Notes: generated from the letters alone by a model not told the origin. Shown: positions 8,138 through 16,917, numbered from the stretch's first letter. The stretch is 64,000 nucleotides of DNA from Halorussus vallis (GCF_024138165.1 NZ_CP100000.1:2666001-2730000), one strand, 5' to 3'. A program made the numbers and translations.

Positions 8138-9433
8138 TTATCCGCACCCGAGGTGCTTGCGCATCGCCTTCGTCTCCGTCTCGATGTCGACTGCGGCCGC
8201 GACGCTGATTCCCTCGTCCTTGTTCTCGCCGACGACCGTGACGACGCGCTTCAACGCGTCGCACGCCTCCGCGAGTTCGCCGGCGTCGAGGTGCACCACG
8301 GCGTCGTCGAGGCTGTCGCGGAGCTGTGCGGCGATTTCGTCGGTCATCTCGCCGGCCTCGCGGTACCGGTCGACCAGGTTTCGCAGGCGGTGGACGGTGA
8401 TCTTCTTCACCTTGACCGACCGCGTGCAGGTCGCTCGTTCACCCAGTCCCTCGGGGTTGGCGACGAGTTCGACGTCGTAGTCGCCCGGCGGAACCTTCGG
8501 CCGCACCGTCAGCGTGCCGGTGGTGATACCGCCGATGGCGTACGCCCGCTCGACGCTCTCGTCGGGAATCTTGAAACCGTCCGAGTACGGTTCCACCTCT
8601 CCGACCGCGAGGTCGGCGACGATGCCGTCGGGGTCGGTGGCTTCGACCGTCGTCTCGGCCCGGTTGGTGTGGTACAGTTCGAGTTCCCTGCAGGCGAACT
8701 GTATCGTCTGGTTCCGGTCGGTGGTCGCGTACGGCTCGGCGGGCGGGGTGACGACGTCGTCGCGGTCGGGTCCCGACTGGACCTGGAACTCCTGTCGGAA
8801 GATGTGGTCCTCCTTCTCGTCGGAGCCCATCCACCACTTCGGGTCGTCGACCAGGTAGACCACTATCGCGCGGTTGGCTTCGAGTTCGAGGTCCTGGCGG
8901 AAGGCGACCACCTTCCCGTCGACGACGATTTCGAGGCGGTAGTCGTTCTCGGTGACGTCGATGGCCTGCTGCCACTGGGCGCGCGAGAGGCTCCCGCTCC
9001 GCTCGTCGTCCGAGATGCGGGGGTCGGCTTCGGACTTCGGGAACAGCCGCCAGTCGATCCGCTCGGGCGCGCCGGTGTGGCGGATTTCGAACCGGGAGTC
9101 GTCGGACGGCGAAAAGTCGTTCTCGTAGACCGACAGCTCGTAGGTCGCGTCGTCGGACCGGTGGAAGACGGCGGAGTAGCTGTCGCCCTCGGTGAACTCG
9201 ACGGAGACCGACGCGAGGACCTCCCCGTCGAGGTTCCCCTCCGCGCGGGCCTCGAACGTGTACGTCCCGTACGTTCCGTTGGCGTCCGAGTCGATGGAGA
9301 ACACTCCCTGGTCCTCGGTCGGTTGGATGGTCGTGAGCGGCGTCTCGCGGTAGTTGACGTAGACGTCTACGGCCCGGTCGGCCGTGTTCAACAGCCAGCA
9401 CCGCGCGTCTTGCGTCGGTCGTTCGTTCGTCAT
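8138..9433 (-). CDS. DUF4397-domain protein, copy 2
   Basis: A 431-residue paralogue of copy 1. It has the same N-terminal DUF4397 signature (DARCWLLNTADRAVDVYVNY), the same middle SGSLSRAQWQQAIDVTENDY-type segment and the same end (ETKAMRKHLGCG). The conserved final Cys may carry a disulfide or modification. The long shared C-terminal helical module is not part of ordinary DUF4397 proteins. Function unknown. The divergent middle regions suggest an old duplication. The PadR-like regulator downstream of its promoter side is read in the same direction but is separated by about 360 bases. Confidence 0.8.
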   Translation of the reverse strand: MTNERPTQDARCWLLNTADRAVDVYVNYRETPLTTIQPTEDQGVFSIDSDANGTYGTYTFEARAEGNLDGEVLASVSVEFTEGDSYSAVFHRSDDATYELSVYENDFSPSDDSRFEIRHTGAPERIDWRLFPKSEADPRISDDERSGSLSRAQWQQAIDVTENDYRLEIVVDGKVVAFRQDLELEANRAIVVYLVDDPKWWMGSDEKEDHIFRQEFQVQSGPDRDDVVTPPAEPYATTDRNQTIQFACRELELYHTNRAETTVEATDPDGIVADLAVGEVEPYSDGFKIPDESVERAYAIGGITTGTLTVRPKVPPGDYDVELVANPEGLGERATCTRSVKVKKITVHRLRNLVDRYREAGEMTDEIAAQLRDSLDDAVVHLDAGELAEACDALKRVVTVVGENKDEGISVAAAVDIETETKAMRKHLGCG

Positions 9434-9791
9434 CTACGGTCGGAGAGTGGCCCGGCGGCGGGATAAGCGGGTGAAACGTGACGGTCCGCCGTCCGGTCGA
9501 GGTACCGGCGGCCGTTCGAGTCCGGTCGTCAGTCGTCCTCCGACCCCGTCGCCGGTCGTCCGAGTCCCCGCCGGCCACGGTCGTCGCCGGCGGCGGTCGG
9601 TCGTCTCCGTCCGTCGATTCCACAGCGAATTCGGGTGAGGCGGCGGGCGCGCACCGCCGAGAGCGGAGTCATTCTCGACCGCACGTAGCCGACGCCCGCA
9701 CTTGACTCGGCGACGCAGTCCGGCGAAGCGGACGGTTCCGCGGTCGCCGGACGAGGTGAACCCGCGTCCGGCGACGCCGTCGGCCGACCGG
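9434..9791. other. Intergenic region, no gene seen
   Basis: High-GC sequence between the start of DUF4397 copy 2 and the stop of the PadR-like regulator. Open frames on both strands are Arg/Pro/Ser-rich and unlike acidic haloarchaeal proteins. It probably contains the promoter of the DUF4397 gene and the 3' end of the regulator transcript; no clear hairpin or TATA box stands out. Confidence 0.5.
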
Positions 9792-10175
9792 TCACCGCTC
9801 CAGTTGGACGCCGCAGGTCCACTCCAGCGTCTGGGTCACCTTCCGGAGAACGCGGTCCGCGTCGTCGGTCAGCAGGTAGGCGTTGGTGCGCCCGTCGATG
9901 AACGACTTCTCGACCAGGTCGAGTTCGACGAGTTCGTCGAGGTTCCGGTAGAGTCGAGCGTGGTCGACGCTGCACTCGTAGTAGTCCGAGACGGCGTCCA
10001 TGATGCAGGTGCCGCTCGACGGCGACCCCTCGCCGTCGAGCAGTTTGATCATCACCAGCAGGTCGCGCTGGAATCCCGACAACGCGGTCCACCGGACGGC
10101 GGCGGCGTCGTCGGTGGCCGCCATCGCGGGCGGTCTGTCGGGGCGTCGTCCGTCCGGTCGCTCGTCCGTTTGCAT
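9792..10175 (-). CDS. PadR-like winged-helix regulator, copy 1
   Basis: The 127-residue protein has a disordered N-terminus (to about 25) and then a winged helix: GFQRDLLVMIKLLDGEG, a recognition region (CSVDHARLYRNLDELVELDLVEK) and a wing (DGRTNAYLLTDDA). This is the haloarchaeal PadR-like arrangement, which binds DNA as a dimer. It is a clear paralogue of the regulator at 23.0 kb, sharing GFQRDLL, RLYxNLxxL and DGRTNAYxLT. The tiny membrane gene at 10.4 kb lies upstream on the same strand; a similar pairing exists near the 23-kb copy. Confidence 0.85.
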   Translation of the reverse strand: MQTDERPDGRRPDRPPAMAATDDAAAVRWTALSGFQRDLLVMIKLLDGEGSPSSGTCIMDAVSDYYECSVDHARLYRNLDELVELDLVEKSFIDGRTNAYLLTDDADRVLRKVTQTLEWTCGVQLER

Positions 10176-10406
10176 GGGTATCTCTGGTCGCGTCGGAATC
10201 TCCGAATCGGTTCGTCACGTCGCTCGGGCGCCGTTCCGTTCGCTTCGCTAGTGGAGCGAACCGTCGTCGCAAATAATCTTGCTCACGCACCGGAAGTGAA
10301 AGTGAACGCGCGAGGCCCCGAAACGGGCGCTATCAGGGGCGACGGCGCGGCGGTCGGGTCGAAAAAACGAGGTGGGTGCCGGTTCTGACGGTGCGGACTC
10401 CGACTC

Positions 10407-10568
10407 TCAGTCCGCGCCCTTCTTGCTCGTCAACACCCACGCGATGGCGATGATGACTATCGCGACGATGACGACGCCGAGGAGGAGGGTGGGGTCGATT
10501 CCGCCTCCGCTCGCCGCGAGTACGGTACTTCCGAGCGCTGCCGTCTTGGACGTGATCATGTCGATCAC
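10407..10568 (-). CDS. Tiny single-pass membrane protein, family copy 1
   Basis: From the GTG at 10568 the product is 53 residues: VIDMITSKT, a Gly/Ser-rich stretch (AASGGGIDP), one membrane helix (LLLGVVIVAIVIIAIAWVL) and a charged tail (TSKKGAD). The GTG is chosen over the ATG at 10559 because a TTTACC box lies 27 bases before it and because both paralogues at 24.0 and 24.3 kb also begin GTG-GTC-GA/GG. The three proteins share the plan V[IV][DG], Ser/Gly linker, helix ending AW[VL]L, short polar tail. Function unknown. Confidence 0.65.
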   Translation of the reverse strand: MIDMITSKTAALGSTVLAASGGGIDPTLLLGVVIVAIVIIAIAWVLTSKKGAD

Positions 10569-10672
10569 GCTTGGACCCAGCGGACATCCGGTAAAGACTC
10601 CGTGAGACCGTCCAGCGGACCGGAACGTGTCCCGAGACGGGCACGAGGTGGAGTCGGTTCCGGACGACGGGA

Positions 10673-10708
10673 CCGGCTGAATCGACGCACTCGCGTCGAT
10701 TCAGCCGG
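10673..10708 (-). terminator. Perfect hairpin
   Basis: Arms of 16 bases (starting CCGGCTGAATCGACGC) around a four-base ACTC loop. It lies 158 bases beyond the stop of the small coiled-coil gene at 10866 and upstream of the tiny membrane gene, so it probably separates these two minus-strand transcripts. Confidence 0.45.
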
Positions 10709-10865
10709 CTCTTGAGTAACTCCGCCGTCCCCTACGGTCGCTCGGTCGTGCGGTATCCGCCAGAAACGTGGCCGTTCGGATTCGAGGGTGAACGACCGCT
10801 CGCCGCGTCGCCGTCCGCTCGGATTCTTCGAGGCCGCCCTCGCGCCGTCCCTTCGCCCCGAGCGT

Positions 10866-11021
10866 TCAGTGCTCGCTCGCGACGGCCAGCGCGTCCTCGA
10901 CGTTCGCCAGGAACTGTCGGAGTTCGTCGAAATCCTCGGACGCGTCGGCGTTCTCGTCGAGAGTTTCCGAGAGGCGCTGCACCTGCTCTATCGCCGTCTG
11001 AACGTCTGTTGATTCGGACAT
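10866..11021 (-). CDS. Small acidic coiled-coil protein
   Basis: A 51-residue, almost entirely helical protein (heptad-like IEQVQRLSETL, FDELRQFLANVEDAL) with strong acidic charge. A TTTATACG box lies about 30 bases before the ATG, fixing the start. No family recognised; the size and shape suggest an adaptor or a self-associating helix. Confidence 0.6.
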   Translation of the reverse strand: MSESTDVQTAIEQVQRLSETLDENADASEDFDELRQFLANVEDALAVASEH

Positions 11022-11122
11022 GTTCTCGTCTCGTCGACGGACGTATAAATGTCCAACAACTGTCCGGTCGAGCGGACTGTCCGGAACGGCCGCACGTCCG
11101 CCGACAACAGGGCGTTGCGCGG

Positions 11123-11578
11123 TCACCCGTCGCGGTTCGACGGTCGGAGCAGGTCGACGTCGCCCTTCCTGCCGACCACCGCCGGCGGCGTCGCGTCCGG
11201 TCGGTCGTCGTCGATTCGGTCGAGGGTCGCGTAGAACCGCCACTCTTCGACGTAGTCGAACAGGTAGCAGATGCGGCCCCACCGTTCGAGGCCGAACTCC
11301 GCGACGGTCACCGTGGCCGCGTCGAGCACGTCCTCGTCCCACCGCATCGCCCCGCCGCTCGACAGTTCGCCGTACTCGCGGGGCGACTGGTACTTCACCG
11401 GACTCTCCCAGTAGTCCCGGTCGGTGCCGAAGAACCAGAGCCGGTCTTCTTCGAGTCCGACCGCCTCGGCGATGGTCTCGTGGAACTCCAGGAGCGTCCG
11501 GTCGCCTCCAATTTCGAAGTCGCGCCAGAACGTCCCCGACGACCGCTCGGACTTCACCCGGAACCGGTAGGCCGCCAT
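11123..11578 (-). CDS. pRiA4b ORF-3-like protein (IS1096 TnpR-like passenger family)
   Basis: A 151-residue protein (from the ATG at 11578; an upstream ATG at 11605 is possible) with AAYRFRVKS, FWRDFEI, LLEFHETIAEAVGL and the RICYLFDYVEEWRF segment typical of the pRiA4b ORF-3-like fold. The family is found on plasmids and transposon passengers but also widely on archaeal chromosomes; biochemical role unknown. No transposase or inverted repeats flank it here, so a resident copy is as likely as a mobile one. Confidence 0.8.
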   Translation of the reverse strand: MAAYRFRVKSERSSGTFWRDFEIGGDRTLLEFHETIAEAVGLEEDRLWFFGTDRDYWESPVKYQSPREYGELSSGGAMRWDEDVLDAATVTVAEFGLERWGRICYLFDYVEEWRFYATLDRIDDDRPDATPPAVVGRKGDVDLLRPSNRDG

Positions 11579-11677
11579 GCGAGTGGGTGGTAATCGGTTG
11601 TGCATACGTTTTTTGGTGGTTTGGTGGTCCGGTCCGTCGCTCGTCGCTACTCGCGTCGCCCCGACGTTCCTCCCGCG

Positions 11678-12451
11678 CTACTCCTCGCGCCGCCGGCCGC
11701 AGTGGGGACACCGCTCGGGCTTCGACCCGGTTTCCTCGAGGATGCCGGAGACGAGGATGCTCGACGGGACCGCGGCGACGCCGAGGCTCAGGAGCGAGAC
11801 GACGACCCCGAGCGACCGACCGAGCGGCGTCACCGGGTAGACGTCGCCGTATCCGACGGTCGTTATCGTCATCCCGGCCCACCAGAGGGCGGCCGGGATG
11901 GACGAGAACGCCTCCGGTTGGGCCTCGTGCTCGGCGAAGTAGACCGAACTCGCCGCCAGCAGCCACAGGAGCGTCGTCGCGAACGCCGAGGCGACCAAGT
12001 CGGCGCGCTTGCGACGGAGGACTCGGACGAGCAGGTCGACGCCGTCGAAGTACCGGACGAGTTTGAGGAGCCTGAGGACCCGGAGGAGGCTCGAAGAGCC
12101 GAGCCCGCCGACGCCCGTCGCCAGTCCGACGTAGAACGGCAGAATCGCGAAGAGGTCCACACCGAGGTGCGGGTCCGCGAGCCCCGAGCGGTCGCCCCCG
12201 CGAGCCAATCGCCACGTCACCCGGGCGACGAACTCCGCGGTGAACGCGCCGACCGCGAAGCACTCGACGGCCCGGAGGAGCCCGCCGTACCGGAGCGCGA
12301 TTGAGTCCACCGTGCCGAGGACGACCGCCGCCGTGTTGGCGACGACGAGCGCCAGTATCGACCGCTCGACCGCGGTCGCCGTTCGTTCGTCGCCGACGGT
12401 TTCGGCGATTCGGTGGACGACGCGCTCGGCGGCGCGTTCGAGGCGCTTCAT
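11678..12451 (-). CDS. Voltage-gated-type potassium channel
   Basis: The 257-residue protein has six hydrophobic segments in the Kv layout. S4 is LLRVLRLLKLVRYF (122-135), with an Arg/Lys every third residue. The selectivity filter TTVGYGD is at 197-203, before a long S6. It would form a tetrameric K+ channel in the cell membrane. Unusually for such a short channel, it ends in a CPHCGRRREE tail with a CxxC pair, which may bind zinc or act as a redox-sensitive cap. It is divergent from the gene at 12607, and the shared upstream region holds a palindrome and repeats. Confidence 0.9.
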   Translation of the reverse strand: MKRLERAAERVVHRIAETVGDERTATAVERSILALVVANTAAVVLGTVDSIALRYGGLLRAVECFAVGAFTAEFVARVTWRLARGGDRSGLADPHLGVDLFAILPFYVGLATGVGGLGSSSLLRVLRLLKLVRYFDGVDLLVRVLRRKRADLVASAFATTLLWLLAASSVYFAEHEAQPEAFSSIPAALWWAGMTITTVGYGDVYPVTPLGRSLGVVVSLLSLGVAAVPSSILVSGILEETGSKPERCPHCGRRREE

Positions 12452-12474
12452 CTGCTGTCACCCGTCACACTTCT

Positions 12475-12509
12475 CGCGCGGCGGTCGCGCACTGCGCGAC
12501 CGCCGCGCG
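12475..12509. repeat. Perfect 17-bp-arm inverted repeat in a divergent promoter region
   Basis: Arms 12475-12491 and 12493-12509 are exact complements around a single C. The repeat lies 23 bases upstream of the K+ channel start codon and overlaps the first of the tandem repeats next to it. It may be a terminator-like hairpin or an operator for the divergent gene pair. Confidence 0.6.
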
Positions 12510-12573
12510 CCACGTGTTTGCCGCGCGTCACGTATCCGCCGCGCACCACGTGTCCGCCGCGCATCACGTATCC
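12502..12573. repeat. Four tandem 18-bp repeats with CACGTG/CACGTA cores
   Basis: Four units of 18 bases follow the consensus GCCGCGCRYCACGTRTYY. Units 1 and 3 carry CACGTGT, units 2 and 4 CACGTAT, so the array may be a duplicated 36-bp pair. The phase of 18 bases is not a whole number of helix turns. It sits 33 bases before the start of the gene at 12607 and could be a multi-site operator. Confidence 0.7.
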
Positions 12574-12606
12574 GGGGTACATGTGCACGCTCGCGCTACC
12601 GCCGGT

Positions 12607-13428
12607 ATGGTCTGGAGCCTCGTCCTCGGCTCCGTCATCAGCGCGCTGGCGGGACTGACCATGGCGTTCACGACGGCACTGCTCACCGACCACCGCGAGA
12701 AGCGACAGTGGCTCAGAACGAAGGTGTACCAGCCGCTGTACGGCGAACTCACCGAGGTCATCTCCGGGGAGATTCCCGGCGACGGCCGCGAGTACTCGTC
12801 GCTGTGGGCCGACTTCGGCTACTACAAGACGCACAGCGTCGACTCCGAACTCGCCGACGCGCTCGACGGCTACGCCAGCCACGTCAGCGAACTCTCCGGG
12901 CGAGAGCGCCGCGCCGACGTCGACGCGTTCGTCGCGGCGCTCCCCGACTACGTCTGCGAGGACGGGGACGCCGTCGCCGAACTCCCCTCCGGGCGCACCG
13001 TCGACGTCCGGACGTGGCTCAAGCGCAACCTCGTCGTCCTCTCGACCGCCCCGTCGTTCCGGGCGGAGGCGTTCGGTTTCGACCCGGCGGACCTCGACTA
13101 TCTCTGGGCCGAAGTCGACGACCTGTCGGCCGACGACGTCCGAGGGGAACCCTTCGACACCGCCGAGGCGCTCGAAGCCGTCTCCAAGGAGTTCAACTGG
13201 GGGTACGAGGCGCTCTACCACCGCTGGAACGACGGCTGGGCGGAGGACCTCGCGGCCGCCCTCCTCGCGGCCGTCGAGCGCCCCGGCAGCGACGTGCAGG
13301 CGGCGCTGTTGCTCCGGCGCGACGTCGGCGCGACGGCGAGCGAACTCAAGCGCATGATACGCGACCGAACGGACGTGGGGCTGTTCCGCAGCCTCTGGGA
13401 CGACTGGAATCGGCGGCGAATCCGATGA
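12607..13428 (+). CDS. Membrane-anchored hypothetical protein
   Basis: The 273-residue protein has one N-terminal membrane helix (VLGSVISALAGLTMAFTTALL), then a basic stop (DHREKRQWLRTKVYQPLYGEL) and a long acidic helical cytoplasmic domain. The pattern resembles other haloarchaeal proteins of the type N-terminal helix plus DHREKR plus helical domain, including the gene at 19447 in this window, but no named family is known to me. The ATG is selected because the hydrophobic anchor begins there. Confidence 0.65.
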   Translation: MVWSLVLGSVISALAGLTMAFTTALLTDHREKRQWLRTKVYQPLYGELTEVISGEIPGDGREYSSLWADFGYYKTHSVDSELADALDGYASHVSELSGRERRADVDAFVAALPDYVCEDGDAVAELPSGRTVDVRTWLKRNLVVLSTAPSFRAEAFGFDPADLDYLWAEVDDLSADDVRGEPFDTAEALEAVSKEFNWGYEALYHRWNDGWAEDLAAALLAAVERPGSDVQAALLLRRDVGATASELKRMIRDRTDVGLFRSLWDDWNRRRIR

Positions 13429-13964
13429 CCGCGCTCGCGGCGAGCGGGGGTCGTCGGCCTCCGACGGCCCGCCCGGCCCCGAGACGGGTGGTTCGACCGC
13501 CATCGCTCACGGAGGGACGGTCGCCCGCTCGTCCGCGGCCGATTCCCGGTCCGGTTCGAGCGCCGGTCCACCGTCCGTGCCGCGTTCGCCGGCCCGCGCG
13601 GGTCGGCGAACGCGACCGTCGGCGGCGCACAGCGAAGCCATACGCCGACTTGCCCGCGCGCTCACAAGTACTCCTTCGACGTTCCGCCAGCCGAACAGGT
13701 CGGGTCCGGGCCCGCGACGTTGGCGGTCGGTGCAGGCGGTCGGTGCAGGCGGTCGTTGCTGGCGGTCGTTGCTGGCGGTCGGCGTCCGCGAGACGCGGCG
13801 ACGCTGTCGTCGGGACGTGGTTCCGCGGCGAACCGTCCACTTTCCGCGCCAATCTGGCGTGGTCTTTACGGACGACGTCGAAACCGCAGTCACGAGACGG
13901 CGCCCGTCGACACCCTCGCCGTCTGGGAGTTCGACCCCCGAACCACGCCCACGACAGATACCAT
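13429..13964. other. Intergenic region with 13-bp tandem repeats
   Basis: There is no credible gene in these 536 bases; open frames are Arg/Ser/Pro-rich and run on through the repeats. Bases 13721-13782 hold four 13-bp units of consensus TGCWGGCGGTCGK, preceded by a partial unit. The promoter of the membrane gene at 13965 must lie near the right end, but no strong TATA box is visible. Confidence 0.5.
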
Positions 13965-14768
13965 ATGAAACGGCCGTCGGACCTCGCGGAGATAGTGGAG
14001 TACCTGACCTTCGGGAGACAGTCGCGATTGCTCTTCCGGGTGTGGACGCTACAGATAGTCCTCGTCTTCTTCGAGGTGCAGGCTCTCCGGGGCGTCCATC
14101 CGGCGGTCGAACGCCAAGTCGGCGCTTCGGCCGTTGCCGCGGCCTACGCCGCGGTCGGGGCGCTCGCGCTGTTCGCCATCGTCGCGTTCGTCCACCGAAT
14201 GAGCCGGCTGACCTTCGCGGCGACGTTCCGGAGTCCGCTCCAGGTGGGACTGTCGCTGCTGAGCTATCTCGTCGTCGCCGGCGGCACGGTCGTCCCGCTC
14301 GTCTCGGTGCCGGGCGTGCCGCCGTCGTTCGTCGGCGGCGCGACCGTCTCGAAACTGTCGCTCGTCCCGATGGTGACGGTCACCTTCGCCGCGCTCCTCG
14401 CCGTGGGGTTCTACGCCCTCTTCGACTTGGAGGACTCGCCGTCACGGCGGGAGATACGGACGACGCTCCGGAACTGGGTGCGGGTCCTCGACTGGGTCGA
14501 CGAACCCGAGGGCTCGCAGGCCAAGCGAGAGCGCTACACCGAGTTCCGCGAGCGCACGGCGGAACTGTCCCGGCTTCTGGAGTACGCCGTCACCGAGGAG
14601 GGCGGGCGGCTCCGGGACGACTTCGAGGACTGGCTCGACGCCTTTCGGGACCGGAGCCCGCTCTCCCAGGAGGCCATCGTCCGCGGGAACGTACGGAACG
14701 AGCGGCTGGAACGGCACCACGAGGAGCTGATTCGACTCGTCGAGCGCTTCGAACGCATACAGGAATGA
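13965..14768 (+). CDS. Four-helix membrane protein with C-terminal coiled-coil
   Basis: The 267-residue protein has about four hydrophobic segments (LQIVLVFFEVQAL; ASAVAAAYAAVGALALFAIVAFV; VGLSLLSYLVVAGGTVVPLV; LVPMVTVTFAALLAVGFYALF). A soluble C-terminal half follows, with charged helices and heptad-like spacing (KRERYTEFRERTAELSRLLEY). It overlaps the next gene by ATGA, so the two are translationally coupled. Function unknown; the pair could be a membrane sensor and its soluble partner. Confidence 0.65.
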   Translation: MKRPSDLAEIVEYLTFGRQSRLLFRVWTLQIVLVFFEVQALRGVHPAVERQVGASAVAAAYAAVGALALFAIVAFVHRMSRLTFAATFRSPLQVGLSLLSYLVVAGGTVVPLVSVPGVPPSFVGGATVSKLSLVPMVTVTFAALLAVGFYALFDLEDSPSRREIRTTLRNWVRVLDWVDEPEGSQAKRERYTEFRERTAELSRLLEYAVTEEGGRLRDDFEDWLDAFRDRSPLSQEAIVRGNVRNERLERHHEELIRLVERFERIQE

Positions 14769-15307
14769 TAGACAGATACGAGACGCCGGACGAAGCGATT
14801 CCCCACGAGACGACCGTGCTCGTCCTGACTGAAACCGAAACCTGCTTCGGCGAACCCTTCGCGGCGCTGTTCGAGGAGGTGCGTTCGCAGATCGCCTGCG
14901 ACAAGCTCCTCGTCGAGGACCACTACCGGTCGGCCGGGAATCTCCCGGACTACGACGTGCTCATCCAGTACGGCGTCTGGCTCGTCCACTACAGCTCCCT
15001 GCTGGCGGAGGGTTCGCCGTCCATCCGGTCGTACCTTGAGAACGAGTCGGTGCCCGACGAGACGCAGGTCCTCGTCGTGTTCGACACCGACGACGAGCGG
15101 TTGGCCTCCAACGCCGAGGAGGGCCTGGAGACCGAGTACAGCGACCGACTGACAGTCGTCTCCACCCGGAACGAACTGGTCTACTACCTCCTGGGCCACT
15201 TCAACACCGCCACGCCGTGCAGCGCCGCCGGACTCGACTACCTGGTGTCGTGGAACAACAAGATGTCCGACTTCGTCGGGCCGTACCGCGACGTGGACCG
15301 CGACTGA
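14765..15307 (+). CDS. Hypothetical protein coupled to the membrane gene upstream
   Basis: The 180-residue protein has alternating beta/alpha pattern (TTVLVLTETE, YDVLIQYGVWLV, TQVLVVFDTDDE, LTVVSTRNELVYYLL), suggesting a small Rossmann-like or flavodoxin-like fold. It has a single C-terminal Cys in TPCSAAGLDYL. The start codon overlaps the preceding stop (ATGA), indicating an operon. No family recognised. Confidence 0.65.
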   Translation: MIDRYETPDEAIPHETTVLVLTETETCFGEPFAALFEEVRSQIACDKLLVEDHYRSAGNLPDYDVLIQYGVWLVHYSSLLAEGSPSIRSYLENESVPDETQVLVVFDTDDERLASNAEEGLETEYSDRLTVVSTRNELVYYLLGHFNTATPCSAAGLDYLVSWNNKMSDFVGPYRDVDRD

Positions 15308-15428
15308 CCGGCCATCCGGTCGAGGAGGTCCTTCGGCCCCGGCGTCCGCTCTCCACCGGGACCGTCCGCGGCGCTATCGAATTTCGCCCCCTTATCCACC
15401 GAGCGGCCGACGTTCCGGTCGAACGAAG

Positions 15429-16862
15429 ATGTTCACAGGACCCGACGAATCCACGCCCGTGCGCGACCCCGTCCCCGAACGCCTCACCGCCGTCGACCTC
15501 CCCCACGGCGTCGCGGCCGGCGACGTGACGCCCCGGAGCGCGGTCGTCTGGACCCGCTCCGACGGTCCGGCGACGGTCCACGTCGAGTACAGCCCCGACC
15601 CGACGTTCTCGCGGTCGCGGTGCGTGAACCCCGTCGCGGTCGGCGAGGACACCGACTGCACCGCGACGGTCAGACTGGCGGACCTCGCGCCCGGGCGAAC
15701 GTACTTCTACCGCGTCTGGGCGCTCCGTGGCGACGGAGCCTCGCGGCTGTTCGCCGCCCCCGGAGACGCGACGACCGGGCGCTTCAGAACGCCGCCGTCG
15801 CCGGACGCCGACGAGTCCGTCTCGTTCACCTGGGGCGGCGATACGTACGGCCAGGGCCGGATGCCGCCTTACCAGTCGTTCCGGGCGATGGAGATGCTCG
15901 ACCCGGACTTCTTTCTCTACGAGGGCGACACGATATACGCCGACTGCGAGTCGCCCGCGCTCCCCGACGGCAACCCCGAAACCGTCGCGGACTACCGCGC
16001 GAAGTACCGCGAGATGCGCGAGCGGGGGACCCACCTCCGGTCGCTCCTCGAAACCACATCGGTCGTCTCCATCTGGGACGACCACGAGGTCGGCAACGAC
16101 TGGGCGGGCACCGTCGAACCCCGACTCCCGGCGGCCAGGCGGGCGTTCACCGAGTACTGGCCGGTCGACGACCACCCGTCGGTTACGGGCGAGGACGCCC
16201 GCCGCCTCTACCGGTCGTTCCGGTGGGGCGCGGCCGCCGAACTGTTCATCCTCGACACTCGCCAGTACCGCGACGACAACGCGATGGCCGACGGCCCGGA
16301 GAAGACGATGCTCGGCGACGACCAGCGCGAGTGGTTGAAGGAATCGCTCGCCGGGACCGACGCGACGTTCGCGCTGGTCGCCAGCACCACCTCGCTGGCG
16401 AGCGTCTCCAGCGGGGCCGACGAACGCGACTCGTGGGCCTCCGGCGGGTCCGAAACCGGCTTCGAGCACGAACTCCGCGACATCGTCGACTTCGTCGCCG
16501 AGAACGTCGAGAGTACGGTCGTCTGGCTCACCGGCGACCGCCACTTCGCCCGGTTCCTCTCCTACGACCTCGACGACGACGGCGACCCGGAGATGTACGA
16601 GGCGCTGGCGTCGCCCATCGGGGCGGCCCCGCGCGACCCGTCCGACTACGACCCCGACGAGACGTTCTCGCCGACCGTCCACTACGAGGAGGGCGGCAAG
16701 TACGAGGGCGGGGAGTTCTACAACTTCGGCTACGCCGTGGCGAACACCGACGCCCTCGAACTAGGGTTCCACGACAAGTTCGGCGAACAGCGGTGCGCGG
16801 TCCGTATCGAACCCGATGCCGACGACCCCCTGTCGGTGAATCGCCGCCACGACGGCGGGTGA
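15429..16862 (+). CDS. PhoD-like alkaline phosphatase/phosphodiesterase, copy 1
   Basis: The 477-residue protein has an N-terminal Fn3-like PhoD_N domain (GVAAGDVTPRSAVVWTRS, about 28-120). A metallophosphatase core follows: FTWGGDTYGQG, FLYEGDTIYADCE (metal-binding Asp), IWDDHEVGNDW (the DDHE metal motif) and WLTGDRHFARF. PhoD enzymes hydrolyse phosphodiesters and are usually exported folded through Tat. Here no signal peptide precedes the catalytic region, so the enzyme may be cytoplasmic or the start mis-chosen; no twin-Arg sequence is visible upstream. A long hairpin follows the stop. Confidence 0.88.
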   Translation: MFTGPDESTPVRDPVPERLTAVDLPHGVAAGDVTPRSAVVWTRSDGPATVHVEYSPDPTFSRSRCVNPVAVGEDTDCTATVRLADLAPGRTYFYRVWALRGDGASRLFAAPGDATTGRFRTPPSPDADESVSFTWGGDTYGQGRMPPYQSFRAMEMLDPDFFLYEGDTIYADCESPALPDGNPETVADYRAKYREMRERGTHLRSLLETTSVVSIWDDHEVGNDWAGTVEPRLPAARRAFTEYWPVDDHPSVTGEDARRLYRSFRWGAAAELFILDTRQYRDDNAMADGPEKTMLGDDQREWLKESLAGTDATFALVASTTSLASVSSGADERDSWASGGSETGFEHELRDIVDFVAENVESTVVWLTGDRHFARFLSYDLDDDGDPEMYEALASPIGAAPRDPSDYDPDETFSPTVHYEEGGKYEGGEFYNFGYAVANTDALELGFHDKFGEQRCAVRIEPDADDPLSVNRRHDGG

Positions 16863-16917
16863 GCGCGTCGCGATTGTCGCGGTCGCGGTTGTCACGGTCG
16901 CGGCCGCCGCCGACGTA

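Noticed and set aside
11123-11578. Active transposon indicated by the IS1096 TnpR-like name
   Set aside because: No transposase, terminal inverted repeats or target duplication flank the gene; the family is common outside transposons.
10866-12461. 531-residue minus-strand frame
   Set aside because: Only its last 51 residues are a plausible protein; the rest is an Arg-rich mirror of the K+ channel and pRiA4b-like genes in other frames.
12502-12573. CRISPR array
   Set aside because: The 18-bp units are directly adjacent with no spacers, and no cas genes are present anywhere in the window.
12240-13964. Long upstream extension of the membrane gene at 13965
   Set aside because: The extension is Arg-rich, overlaps the gene at 12607 in another frame and crosses the 13-bp tandem repeats.
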